Below, piece after piece: positions 1 through 6,791 of a stretch of 20,979 nucleotides of DNA; the first letter of the stretch is position 1; every line of letters begins with the position of its first letter. Under the pieces are notes generated by a model, which did no database searches, was not told the origin of the DNA, and was given only the letters and a program-made list of their open reading frames with translations. Source of the stretch: Litorimonas sp963922935 (GTDB lineage Bacteria; Pseudomonadota; Alphaproteobacteria; Caulobacterales; Maricaulaceae); NCBI GenBank assembly GCA_963922935.1, contig CAWUKE010000017.1:1-20979 (forward strand). The letters run 5' to 3'. Both the position numbers and the translations under genes were made by a program.

Positions 1-2
1 GC

Positions 3-737
3 CTCTATCAGCAAACAGGGGGCATCCAAGCGGATACGGCGAATGGCTTTGAAGGCACGATGGGCTTTACTTTGCTCAATTTTTCTAAACTTGATGGCGT
101 ACCGCAACGCCTGCGTCGTCAAATCCGCCGTGATTATCAGCAAGCTATGACCGCCTATAATGGGTGGCCGCGCCTTGACGCGCAGGATGACCCATATGGC
201 GCGCCCGTCGATGGCTATTGGTGGGGCTCGAACAGCACGAAATCCCGGTGGGGCTCAGTTTATGCGCAAGCGCTTGTGGGCGAGGTGAGTGATCGGTCCT
301 CTATAGAGACGATCAATGCCGCGTCTGGCTATCTGCACTATCTGCACGGGGTGAACCCGATGGGCCTCGTCTATCTGACGAATATGCGCCACGCCGGGGC
401 GGAACGATCCGCCTCAACGCTTTATCACGCCTGGTTTAAAGACGGCTCATCGCTTTATGACTCAACCAAGACATCAAAATATGGACCCGCGCCAGGCCTG
501 ATGGTTGGCGGTGCCAATGAAGGCTATGAACGCGATCCCTGCTGTGACATGCAATGTCCCGGCTTTGGCGCAGCCCTCTGTCGTCGCCCTATCCTCAGCC
601 CGCCTTCGGGCCAGCCTCCGGCGAAGTCTTATGGAGAGTTCAATGACGGGTGGCCGATCAATAGCTGGTCCGTCACAGAAAACTCGCTCAGTTATCAGAG
701 CGATTATATCCGGCTTTTATCGAAATTCGTTCGTTAA
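3..737 (+). CDS. Glycoside hydrolase family 9 endoglucanase-type enzyme, C-terminal part (5' end outside window)
   Basis: The reading frame is open from base 3 without a stop, so the gene begins upstream; the first ATG inside the window (60) is internal. The visible 244 codons match the C-terminal half of the GH9 (alpha/alpha)6 barrel: the loop NPMGLVYLTNM, the STLYHAWFKDGS stretch seen in bacterial GH9 enzymes, the glycine-rich PGLMVGGANE segment and the terminal block SWSVTENSLSYQSDYIRLL. The Glu of TENS (codon 678-680) is in the position of the GH9 proton donor. The nucleophile-side Asp residues lie upstream and cannot be checked. GH9 enzymes cleave beta-1,4-glucans, usually after export. 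A four-cysteine cluster (CC-x3-C-x7-C, about codons 537-575) sits in a loop between the conserved blocks and could form disulfides in an exported protein. The protein ends straight after the catalytic domain. Family assignment is firm; the exact substrate is not known. Confidence 0.85.
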   Translation, partial: LYQQTGGIQADTANGFEGTMGFTLLNFSKLDGVPQRLRRQIRRDYQQAMTAYNGWPRLDAQDDPYGAPVDGYWWGSNSTKSRWGSVYAQALVGEVSDRSSIETINAASGYLHYLHGVNPMGLVYLTNMRHAGAERSASTLYHAWFKDGSSLYDSTKTSKYGPAPGLMVGGANEGYERDPCCDMQCPGFGAALCRRPILSPPSGQPPAKSYGEFNDGWPINSWSVTENSLSYQSDYIRLLSKFVR

Positions 738-740
738 TTG

Positions 741-760
741 ATATAAAGGAAACTTTATAT
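741..760. promoter_or_regulatory. Perfect 8+8 bp palindrome, candidate operator of the ArsR-methyltransferase/metF operon
   Basis: ATATAAAG and CTTTATAT form perfect inverted arms around GAAA, 32 bases before the GTG start at 793 and 3 bases after the GH9 stop. The AT-rich right arm (TTATAT) could double as a -10 element, which would suit a repressor site. ArsR-family regulators commonly bind AT-rich dyads at their own promoters. The site is seen directly; its use by the adjacent regulator is inference. The weak A-T stem and absence of a T-tract argue against a terminator. Confidence 0.55.
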
Positions 761-792
761 ACAAATCAAAACGAACATGTTAGCGGGCAGCT

Positions 793-1755
793 GTGGAAGC
801 GCTTGCCAAAACGTTCAAACAATTAGGTCACCCCGACCGCCTGCGGATCTTGCACGCGTTGCGACAGGGCGATCTGACCGTGTCCGAACTGACGCAAGTG
901 CTGGACCTGTCACAGCCTCGGGTCACCCAATATATTAGCTCTCTCGAAGAAGTGGGCCTCATCGATCGCCTGCGGGAAGGGTCCTGGGTTTTTGTCAGAT
1001 TACGGACGGGTGTTGGCGGTATCCATGCGGTCGTAGAGACGGCCCTGCGGACCCTACCAGTAGAGGATGCCACGCTCCGCCAAGACGCAGACCGGCTAAC
1101 CGACGTGAGGCGCGCTCGCGCGCTTGCGGCTGAATCCTTCTTTGCCCGCGTCGCGAATGATCAAGATCAGCTTAGCCATGATTTCCTACCCAGCGCGCCG
1201 ATCGAGGCGGCTTTGCTTGATGTAGCAGGCGCAGGTCCGTTTGATCATCTGATTGATCTGGGAACGGGGTCAGGACGGATGCTTCAGCTTTTTTCTGACC
1301 GCGTAAGCCGAGGGACAGGCATTGATCTGTCGCCAGACATGTTGCGTGTTGCTCGGCACTTTGTTGGTGGTGCCGATAAGTCTCATCTTTATGTCCAACT
1401 CGGTGATATTACGGCGACCACACTCCCGGATGCGTCTGCTGATTTGGTGACATTCCACCACGTCTTGCACTATCTGGACCAGCCGAGCACGGCCTTGGCC
1501 GAAGCGGCCCGACTGTTGCGACCGGGTGGGACTTTGCTTGTCGCTGATTTCTCAGCGCATGATAATGAAGCGTTCCGCGATAGATTTGCGCATCGCCGCC
1601 TCGGGTTTTCACCTGCGGATATGGAGACTTATCTGCGCGCGAATAGTTTCGATCTGCAACAGACCCGAACAATTCAGAGCCCTAACGATACCGACGTGCC
1701 TGATGTGATTGTCTGGCAAGCGCGTCGTCTTGATACCCAAAGGAGTGCTGCCTGA
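793..1755 (+). CDS. ArsR-family winged-helix regulator fused to a class I SAM-dependent methyltransferase domain
   Basis: Residues 1-80 are an ArsR-type winged helix (LGHPDRLRILHALRQGDLTV, then the recognition helix around SQPRVTQYISSL). Residues about 110-310 are a Rossmann methyltransferase: motif I DHLIDLGTGSG at 151-161, the acidic GIDLS end of strand 2 at 176-180, and PGGTLLVADF near 245-253. It starts with GTG at 793; the nearby ATG at 777 is in another frame. The stop overlaps the ATG of metF by one base, so the two are co-transcribed. The same regulator-metF pairing occurs widely in Alphaproteobacteria, where it is usually annotated as a regulator. The likely role is sensing S-adenosylmethionine or S-adenosylhomocysteine to control methionine synthesis; whether it still methylates anything cannot be told from sequence. 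No metal-binding cysteine motif (CxC) is present in the ArsR part, which argues against metal sensing. Confidence 0.88.
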   Translation: MEALAKTFKQLGHPDRLRILHALRQGDLTVSELTQVLDLSQPRVTQYISSLEEVGLIDRLREGSWVFVRLRTGVGGIHAVVETALRTLPVEDATLRQDADRLTDVRRARALAAESFFARVANDQDQLSHDFLPSAPIEAALLDVAGAGPFDHLIDLGTGSGRMLQLFSDRVSRGTGIDLSPDMLRVARHFVGGADKSHLYVQLGDITATTLPDASADLVTFHHVLHYLDQPSTALAEAARLLRPGGTLLVADFSAHDNEAFRDRFAHRRLGFSPADMETYLRANSFDLQQTRTIQSPNDTDVPDVIVWQARRLDTQRSAA

Positions 1756-2738
1756 TGGCCCGCTTGCCACGCCGTGATCCGACCGCCCCTGTCGGGGCTA
1801 TGGCCCGAACAAGTTCGAAAATTGTTGCGGCGGGTCCGGCGCGTGACGTCAATGTCTCCTTCGAATTCTTTCCGCCTAAGACGTCAAAAGCGGAAACCCG
1901 TCTCTGGTCAGCCATTGAGATGTTAGAGCCTTTGCAGCCCGACTTCGTCTCTGTGACCTATGGCGCGGGGGGATCGACGCGCGAACGCACGCACCGCACG
2001 GTCGCGCGCATGGCAAAAGACACGAACTTCGATCCCGCGGCGCACCTGACCTGCGTCGGCGACACGCGGGACGCGATTGATGATATTGCGCGGGACTATT
2101 GGGCCGCCGGGGTTCGCCATATCGTCGCCTTAAGAGGCGATCCCAGCGAAGGCATTGGGCAAGCCTACCAACCCCATCCCAACGGCTATGCTTACGCGTC
2201 CGATCTTGTGGCGGGACTAAAACAGATCGCTGATTTTGAGGTGACTGTCTCGGCCTATCCAGAACGCCACCCTGAAAGTGCGGATTGGTCGGCAGAGATT
2301 GATAATCTGAAACGCAAGGTCGACGCGGGAGCGAGCCGGGCCATCACGCAGTTCTTCTTTTCGCCGGACACATTTTGGCGGTTTCAGGACCGGGTATTGG
2401 ACGCGGGAATCGATATCCCGATCGTTCCAGGTTTGATGCTGCAGCCCAATTTCAAAGGTCTGGCCCGCATGTCAAAGCTTTGCGGTGTGACGGTGCCGCG
2501 CTGGTATGCGGAGCTGTTTGAGGGCTTAGACGAGGATCCGATGACGCGCGACCTGCTCACCGCGTCTTTAGCCAGTGAACTGACGGCGGAACTTTATGAT
2601 CGCGGCGTCCGGGATTTCCACCTCTATACACTCAACCGGGCCGAGATTGCGGCCAGCGTATCGCGGATATTAGGACTGCACCATCGGGGTCAGTCGCAAG
2701 GCGGAGCGATCCCGCCTAGACGCGCTACGCTGGGCTAA
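1755..2738 (+). CDS. metF: Methylenetetrahydrofolate reductase
   Basis: FAD enzyme that reduces 5,10-methylene-THF to 5-methyl-THF, the methyl donor for methionine synthase. It is full length at 327 residues with the family blocks in order: VSFEFFPPKT (Glu37 corresponds to the general-acid Glu), FVSVTYGAGGSTRERT, HLTCVG, HIVALRGDP, the AYPERHPES block, ITQFFFSPDTFWRF, PIVPGLM, and the C-terminal FHLYTLNRAE. An AGGAG Shine-Dalgarno at 1741 precedes the ATG, which overlaps the regulator's TGA by one base. The N-terminus is about 16 residues longer than usual, so an internal ATG (residue 16) is possible, but the SD favours the first. The metH genes that often follow metF in this class are not here; the next gene is unrelated in function. 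Confidence 0.95.
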   Translation: MARLPRRDPTAPVGAMARTSSKIVAAGPARDVNVSFEFFPPKTSKAETRLWSAIEMLEPLQPDFVSVTYGAGGSTRERTHRTVARMAKDTNFDPAAHLTCVGDTRDAIDDIARDYWAAGVRHIVALRGDPSEGIGQAYQPHPNGYAYASDLVAGLKQIADFEVTVSAYPERHPESADWSAEIDNLKRKVDAGASRAITQFFFSPDTFWRFQDRVLDAGIDIPIVPGLMLQPNFKGLARMSKLCGVTVPRWYAELFEGLDEDPMTRDLLTASLASELTAELYDRGVRDFHLYTLNRAEIAASVSRILGLHHRGQSQGGAIPPRRATLG

Positions 2739-2793
2739 GCCCCGCGTATCTTAGCGGTATTGCGCTGTAACGGATTAGGCTAAACAAGGTCTC

Positions 2794-3486
2794 ATGTTTT
2801 GGAGTCGTGTCCTTTCTTCCGCGGCGCAGCTTTTTGGCCCGCCCGCCCGTCCTGACGGTCGGGGTCAAGCGCGAGAGCGTGAACAAGGTCCCGTGGTCGC
2901 CGCTCTTATTGCTTTGGGCGCGAAGATGGCTAAGGCCGATGGCGAAGTTCGGTCTGAGGATGTGGACGCGTTTGAGACCGTGTTTAAAGCCGAACCGAGC
3001 AGTGCGTCGTCTGTAAAGCGGTTTTTCAATCTGACACGTCAAACGACCCTCGGCTTTGAGCGCTATGCCCGTATTGTCGCGCGGCACTTCCGGGCGCAGC
3101 CTGCCGCCCTAGAAGATGTGATGGACGGTCTGTTCCATATTGCTTTGGCAGACGGCATCCTAACGGAGGAAGAGGCGGACTATCTGGCCCGCGTTGCCGA
3201 AATCTTTGGCTTTACCGACGCCGAGTTCAAACGCTTAAAAGCGACGCATATCGGACGCGAAGCGGATGACCCTTATTTGATTTTAGGGATTGATGAGACG
3301 GTCGATGATGAGGGCTTGCGAAAGGCTTACAGACGGGCTGCGGCGGCTAATCATCCGGATCGGCTGGTGGCCCGGGGACTTCCGCCAGAAATGACGGCGC
3401 TGGCCACGCATAAGATGGCGCTGATCAATCGGGCCTATGCGCGTATTCGGGCCGAACGGCGGCAGAAGACGGCCATATTGCTTTAA
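2794..3486 (+). CDS. TerB/DjlA-like co-chaperone with C-terminal J domain
   Basis: Residues about 35-145 resemble the helical TerB fold of DjlA proteins, with the acidic repeats KMAKADGEVRSEDVDAFE and ALADGILTEEEADYL. Residues 166-230 are a J domain (DDPYLILGI, the helix LRKAYRRAAAANHPDR with HPD at 187-189, and a last helix ALINRAYARIRAER). The J domain stimulates the ATPase of DnaK; substrate is unknown. Unlike enterobacterial DjlA there is no clear N-terminal transmembrane helix, so the protein looks soluble, as in many alphaproteobacterial relatives. The ATG at 2794 has AAGG nearby. The gap to metF is 55 bases and there is no visible terminator. Confidence 0.85.
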   Translation: MFWSRVLSSAAQLFGPPARPDGRGQAREREQGPVVAALIALGAKMAKADGEVRSEDVDAFETVFKAEPSSASSVKRFFNLTRQTTLGFERYARIVARHFRAQPAALEDVMDGLFHIALADGILTEEEADYLARVAEIFGFTDAEFKRLKATHIGREADDPYLILGIDETVDDEGLRKAYRRAAAANHPDRLVARGLPPEMTALATHKMALINRAYARIRAERRQKTAILL

Positions 3487-3590
3487 TCGCCCTATAATTG
3501 ACCGCCAGCCCCGTGTGACGCTTTTGCAATGCAACATATCTTGACGTCCGCGACCAGACACACGACGTAAGAAATGTAGGAGATAGAAAA

Positions 3591-3971
3591 ATGACAGGAA
3601 CAGGACGCCTCACGCCGCCCGCCGGCAGCAGCTTTTTTGCCAATATTGGCCGTTGGGTCACACTTGCGTGTGTTAGCCTTGCGGGCTTGTTTCTGTTCCT
3701 CATCTCTGCGACCTTTGCCTTTATCGTTCTGGGCATCATCCTCGTGGTGGCGCTTATCGCTGTAGCGGGGTTCTGGCTGCGGGCAAAGGTGACAGGACGG
3801 CCTTTTGGTCCGCGCGCGCAAATGGAAGCGCATATGGCGGAGCTAAGACGCCAAATGGAAGCTAATGGTGCGGGCGGCTTCGGTGCAGCCCGAACAGATA
3901 CCTCCGCTCCTGGAGACGGGCCAGTTATTGATCTGGAAGAGACACCCGAAGGCTGGACGGTCGAACGCTAA
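3591..3971 (+). CDS. Small two-helix membrane protein of unknown function
   Basis: A 126-residue protein with a hydrophobic stretch at residues about 22-63 long enough for two adjacent membrane helices, followed by a basic linker (RAKVTGRPFGPRAQ), a short amphipathic helix with EAHMAELRRQMEANG, and an acidic tail. A good AGGAG Shine-Dalgarno (3578-3582) precedes the ATG. Eighteen bases separate it from the EamA transporter, with which it is probably co-transcribed. I do not recognise a named family with certainty. The 104-base gap before it holds a short TTGCA-A-TGCAA dyad (3524-3534) and no convincing promoter. Confidence 0.75.
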   Translation: MTGTGRLTPPAGSSFFANIGRWVTLACVSLAGLFLFLISATFAFIVLGIILVVALIAVAGFWLRAKVTGRPFGPRAQMEAHMAELRRQMEANGAGGFGAARTDTSAPGDGPVIDLEETPEGWTVER

Positions 3972-3989
3972 ACCCTTACGGCCCGAAAA

Positions 3990-4868
3990 ATGTCGGGTCG
4001 GGACTTCTTCATTTTCATGCTGTGCTGCCTCGGTTGGGGTGGTAATTTTGTGATGACGGCTTGGGCCGTGGGCGCAAACCCTGTGCCGCCGTTCTTACTC
4101 GCCTTCGCGCGGGCTTCACTCGTGCTGCTCATCATGGGCGTTTTCCTATTTCGCCCTTTGCCTAAGCAATTTGGCCGCCTTCTTATCGTGGCGCTGTGCG
4201 TTGGTCCGCTCCATCTGGGTTTTCTTTACACGGGCCTGCAAACGGCCCCGGCCTCAGCCAGTTCAATTATCAGCCAATCTCTCATCCCGCTCTCAACCTT
4301 GCTGTCTGTCCTGTTCTTAAAAGAACGGATCGGATGGGTGCGTAGCCTCGCTATTGGCGTGGCGCTGATGGGCGTGATCATCATGGTCTATGAGCCCGGT
4401 GCGCTAGCCTTAGATCGCGGCATGCTCCTCTTACTCGGCGCTTATGTAGCCATGGCAATTGGTAGCGTGACGATGCGGACTGTGCCGGACGTTGACTGGC
4501 GCCAATATGTTGCGTGGACGGCCGTGCTGGTCTTTATTCTGTCAGGCACAGCCACACTATTATTTGAGACGGGCCACGCGATCGCTTTTGAGGTTGCAGG
4601 CTGGAAGCTGTTGATTGCCGCCGCCTATGCCGCTCTGTTTATCAGCGTCTTTGCGCATGGGCAGTATTTCCGCCTATTGCAGACCTATCCCGTCAATACG
4701 GTTGTGCCGCTTTCGCTTATGACGACGGTGTGGGCGTGTCTGCTGGGTGTGGCGCTACTAGGAGAGACGCTCTATCCGCGCTATCTTATCGGAGCGCTTT
4801 TGATCCTGCCTTGCGTTTGGGTTATTGCGAGGCGGGGCGCATCGACGCCAGCGGTCGTGGAGGATTAG
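3990..4868 (+). CDS. EamA/DMT-superfamily transporter
   Basis: A 292-residue integral membrane protein with about ten hydrophobic helices in two homologous halves, the hallmark of the drug/metabolite transporter superfamily. Typical EamA features are the first-helix sequence LGWGGNFV, the segment LGFLYTGLQTAPASASSII, and the end-of-half motif LFLKERIGWVRSLAIGVALMGVIIMVYEP, matched in the second half by LLGETLYPRYLIGALLILPCVWVIARR. Substrates of this family (amino acids, metabolites, drugs) cannot be assigned from sequence. It lies 18 bases after the small membrane protein and 3 bases before the DUF1801 gene, so it sits inside a plus-strand operon. Confidence 0.9.
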   Translation: MSGRDFFIFMLCCLGWGGNFVMTAWAVGANPVPPFLLAFARASLVLLIMGVFLFRPLPKQFGRLLIVALCVGPLHLGFLYTGLQTAPASASSIISQSLIPLSTLLSVLFLKERIGWVRSLAIGVALMGVIIMVYEPGALALDRGMLLLLGAYVAMAIGSVTMRTVPDVDWRQYVAWTAVLVFILSGTATLLFETGHAIAFEVAGWKLLIAAAYAALFISVFAHGQYFRLLQTYPVNTVVPLSLMTTVWACLLGVALLGETLYPRYLIGALLILPCVWVIARRGASTPAVVED

Positions 4869-4871
4869 ACT

Positions 4872-5303
4872 ATGGCGAACAAAACCGTGCCAAAGGGCCT
4901 GGCCGTTAGCGATTATATGGAGGCGATTGAAAATCCGCAGCGCGCGGAAGATTGTGCCTGGCTGCTCAAGACGATGGGGGAGATGACGGGATGGGAACCG
5001 AAGCTGTGGGGCGGCACCCTAAAGAGTGCCATCGTTGGGTTTGGCGACTATCACTATGTTTATGACAGCGGGCGGGAAGGCGACTTCTTTCGCCTTGGTT
5101 TTGCCAGTCGTGCCCAGAATATTTCGATCCATATTATGCCAGGCTATGAAGATTTGGACGAAGAACTCTCCCGCCTCGGCAAGCATAAAATGGGCAAGTC
5201 CTGCCTCTACATTAAACGCCTGTCCGACGTGGATACGGACGTCCTGAAAGAGATTATGCAAAAGGGCCTCGATATTATGGCGGAGCGCTACCCCCTTGAT
5301 TAG
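4872..5303 (+). CDS. DUF1801 (YdhG-like) domain protein
   Basis: A 143-residue soluble protein matching the DUF1801/YdhG pattern: W-G..IVGFGDYHYVYDSGREGDFF at about residues 46-68, RAQNISIHIMPGYED, then LGKHKMGKSCLYIKRLSDVD. The fold is related to CyaY/frataxin and its function is unknown. A strong GGAGG (4859-4863) precedes the ATG and lies in the last codons of the transporter gene. The 3' end overlaps the TTG start of the amidase by 8 bases, implying translational coupling. Confidence 0.88.
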   Translation: MANKTVPKGLAVSDYMEAIENPQRAEDCAWLLKTMGEMTGWEPKLWGGTLKSAIVGFGDYHYVYDSGREGDFFRLGFASRAQNISIHIMPGYEDLDEELSRLGKHKMGKSCLYIKRLSDVDTDVLKEIMQKGLDIMAERYPLD

Positions 5304-6024
5304 CGCATCAAGCCCAAACCATGATGAGCGGACGCTACCGATTACGCTGCTCGTGCTGCATTATACCGGTATGGAGAGCGGGGAAGCGGCTCTCGCGAGG
5401 CTGACCGATGCTGAGGCCAAAGTCAGCGCGCATTATATGATCGAAGAAGACGGACGCGTCTTTCAACTCGTCAGGGAAGATCGTCGCGCATGGCATGCGG
5501 GCGTGGCGGAATGGGCCGGGATCACCAATGTCAATTCGGCCAGTATTGGCATTGAACTGGTCAATGGTGGGCATAATGTGCCTAATCCGGACGGCAGTCT
5601 GCCAGAATTTCCAGATGCGCAGATCAATGCATTGATCCCGCTGTGTAAAGACATCATGGCGCGTCACACTATTCCGGCCAAAGGCGTCGTTGGGCATAGC
5701 GATATTGCACCAGAGCGAAAAGACGATCCGGGCGAAGCCTTTCCTTGGTCCGGGCTTGCAGCGGCGGGGATCGGGCTTTGGCCGGGTGAGCCGAATGGCG
5801 ACCGCCGGGTTTTGTTCCGTCTCGGAGATCGCGATCGCGGGGTATCCGTTGCGCAGCATGGGCTCGCTCAAATCGGTTACGGCGTGAGTGTGACGGGGGA
5901 ACTGGACGTAAAAACCGAAGCGGTCCTACGCGCCTTTCAGCGGCGCTTTCGCCCCGTACAGGTCGACGGTATCCTCGATATGGAAACGCTGGACCTAATT
6001 GGTCGGCTGACGCGCCTGCTTTAG
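5296..6024 (+). CDS. N-acetylmuramoyl-L-alanine amidase (Amidase_2) with C-terminal peptidoglycan-binding domain
   Basis: Hydrolyses the amide bond between N-acetylmuramate and the stem peptide. Residues 15-150 are an Amidase_2/AmpD-type domain: the zinc ligands are His22 (LVLHYTG), His134 (VGHSDIAP) and Asp144 (KDDPG), with Glu87 in IGIEL and Lys142 as catalytic candidates. Residues about 180-240 form a PG_binding_1 domain (helices around LAQIGYGVSVTGELD, AVLRAFQRRFRP and VDGILDMETLDLIGRL). No signal peptide or lipobox precedes the domain, so unlike E. coli AmiD it looks cytoplasmic, more like a recycling amidase, unless export is atypical. TTG at 5296 is chosen because no ATG or GTG lies upstream near it and SPNHDER is conserved in relatives. 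The 3' end overlaps the convergent ribbon-helix-helix gene by 30 bases. Confidence 0.9.
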   Translation: MISASSPNHDERTLPITLLVLHYTGMESGEAALARLTDAEAKVSAHYMIEEDGRVFQLVREDRRAWHAGVAEWAGITNVNSASIGIELVNGGHNVPNPDGSLPEFPDAQINALIPLCKDIMARHTIPAKGVVGHSDIAPERKDDPGEAFPWSGLAAAGIGLWPGEPNGDRRVLFRLGDRDRGVSVAQHGLAQIGYGVSVTGELDVKTEAVLRAFQRRFRPVQVDGILDMETLDLIGRLTRLL

Positions 6025-6216
6025 CACAAAGACCCTGAGGTAACTGGCCAGGCCTTGCTCTGACTTTCTAATCAGCCGCTCATCATCCAAGGTACGGATG
6101 AGCGCGGAAACGCTTATCTCTTGGGCTTTTGCAATACGGTCGATCTCGACCCAAAATTCAGGCTCGAGCGCAACAGATGTCGCGTGGCCATGGATCGAGA
6201 TTGAACGCTTCTTCAC
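5995..6216 (-). CDS. Ribbon-helix-helix domain protein
   Basis: A 73-residue protein. The start RSISIHGHATSVALEPEFW gives the beta strand and first turn, and IDRIAKAQEISVSALIRTLD gives the two helices of an RHH_4-type DNA-binding fold, which acts as a dimer. Its GTG start (6216) overlaps the DUF4169 stop as GTGA, so it is read through coupling. This DUF4169/RHH pairing downstream of fumC is common in Alphaproteobacteria; the regulated target is not known. Its last 30 bases are antisense to the end of the amidase gene. Confidence 0.85.
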   Translation of the reverse strand: MKKRSISIHGHATSVALEPEFWVEIDRIAKAQEISVSALIRTLDDERLIRKSEQGLASYLRVFVLKQARQPTN

Positions 6217-6389
6217 GGCTTACGCTTGCGGCTGTCGACAGTCTTGGCCAACTTATCCTGCGCGTCTTTGGCGGCTATCTTCTGAGATTTTGTGAGGCCG
6301 TGCAGACGACGATTGTCTTTCGCTTGAGCCGCCTTTGCCGCTTTTGCCTTGGCCTTTCGGACCTTGTTGAGGTTGATGGGCTGGCTCAT
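6213..6389 (-). CDS. DUF4169 small basic protein
   Basis: A 58-residue, strongly basic, Ala/Lys-rich helical protein beginning MSQPINLNKVRKAKAKAAKA and ending in DSRKRKP, matching the small alphaproteobacterial DUF4169 family; function unknown. ATG at 6389 is preferred over an in-frame ATG at 6404 because it forms a 4-base ATGA overlap with the thioesterase stop and gives the family's usual N-terminus. It ends in a GTGA overlap with the ribbon-helix-helix gene. Confidence 0.85.
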   Translation of the reverse strand: MSQPINLNKVRKAKAKAAKAAQAKDNRRLHGLTKSQKIAAKDAQDKLAKTVDSRKRKP

Positions 6390-6766
6390 GTGTCTGTCTC
6401 GCAAACACCGGGGCCGAGTGGGTGGCGGGTCGGACGGCCTCGGTCATCAATAGCGATGAAAACCATGCGGTCGATGCTCACAATCTGCCGCTTAGAGCGG
6501 GCTTCGCGGACATTACAACGCAGCGTGATCGACACACGGCTGCTATCGATGACTTCCATCCCGATCTCGATCACATCGCCATTATAGGCGGGCGATTTGA
6601 AATCCATTTCGGAAATATATTTGGTCAGAACCAGTTCGGCACCGCTTTGAATGCCCGCGTAGACACTCGCTTCCTCATCAATCCAAGAGAGGAGCTGCCC
6701 GCCAAAGAGTGTGCCCCGACTGTTTAAGTGGATCGGCATCACAAGGCGGCGGGACAGAAAGCGCAT
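6386..6766 (-). CDS. Acyl-CoA thioesterase, hotdog fold (YciA-like)
   Basis: A 126-residue single hotdog domain. LVMPIHLNSRGTLFGGQLLSW is the typical N-terminal block of the YciA/BACH acyl-CoA thioesterases, including the N-x-x-G-x-L-F-G-G turn and the following Asp-Glu (WIDEEA) at the active-site helix; DFKSPAYNGDVIEI follows the second strand. It hydrolyses acyl-CoA to free acid and CoA. It begins 25 bases after fumC on the same strand and overlaps DUF4169 by 4 bases. The chain is a little short, ending in VCETDT, but complete for this family. Acyl chain specificity is unknown. Confidence 0.88.
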   Translation of the reverse strand: MRFLSRRLVMPIHLNSRGTLFGGQLLSWIDEEASVYAGIQSGAELVLTKYISEMDFKSPAYNGDVIEIGMEVIDSSRVSITLRCNVREARSKRQIVSIDRMVFIAIDDRGRPTRHPLGPGVCETDT

Positions 6767-6791
6767 TCGGGTCTCCGAGGGTGGCTAAGAC

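Noticed and set aside
3493..3498. TATAAT after the DjlA-like gene, as a possible promoter
   Set aside because: No -35 element lies at suitable spacing, and it is almost 100 bases from the next start.
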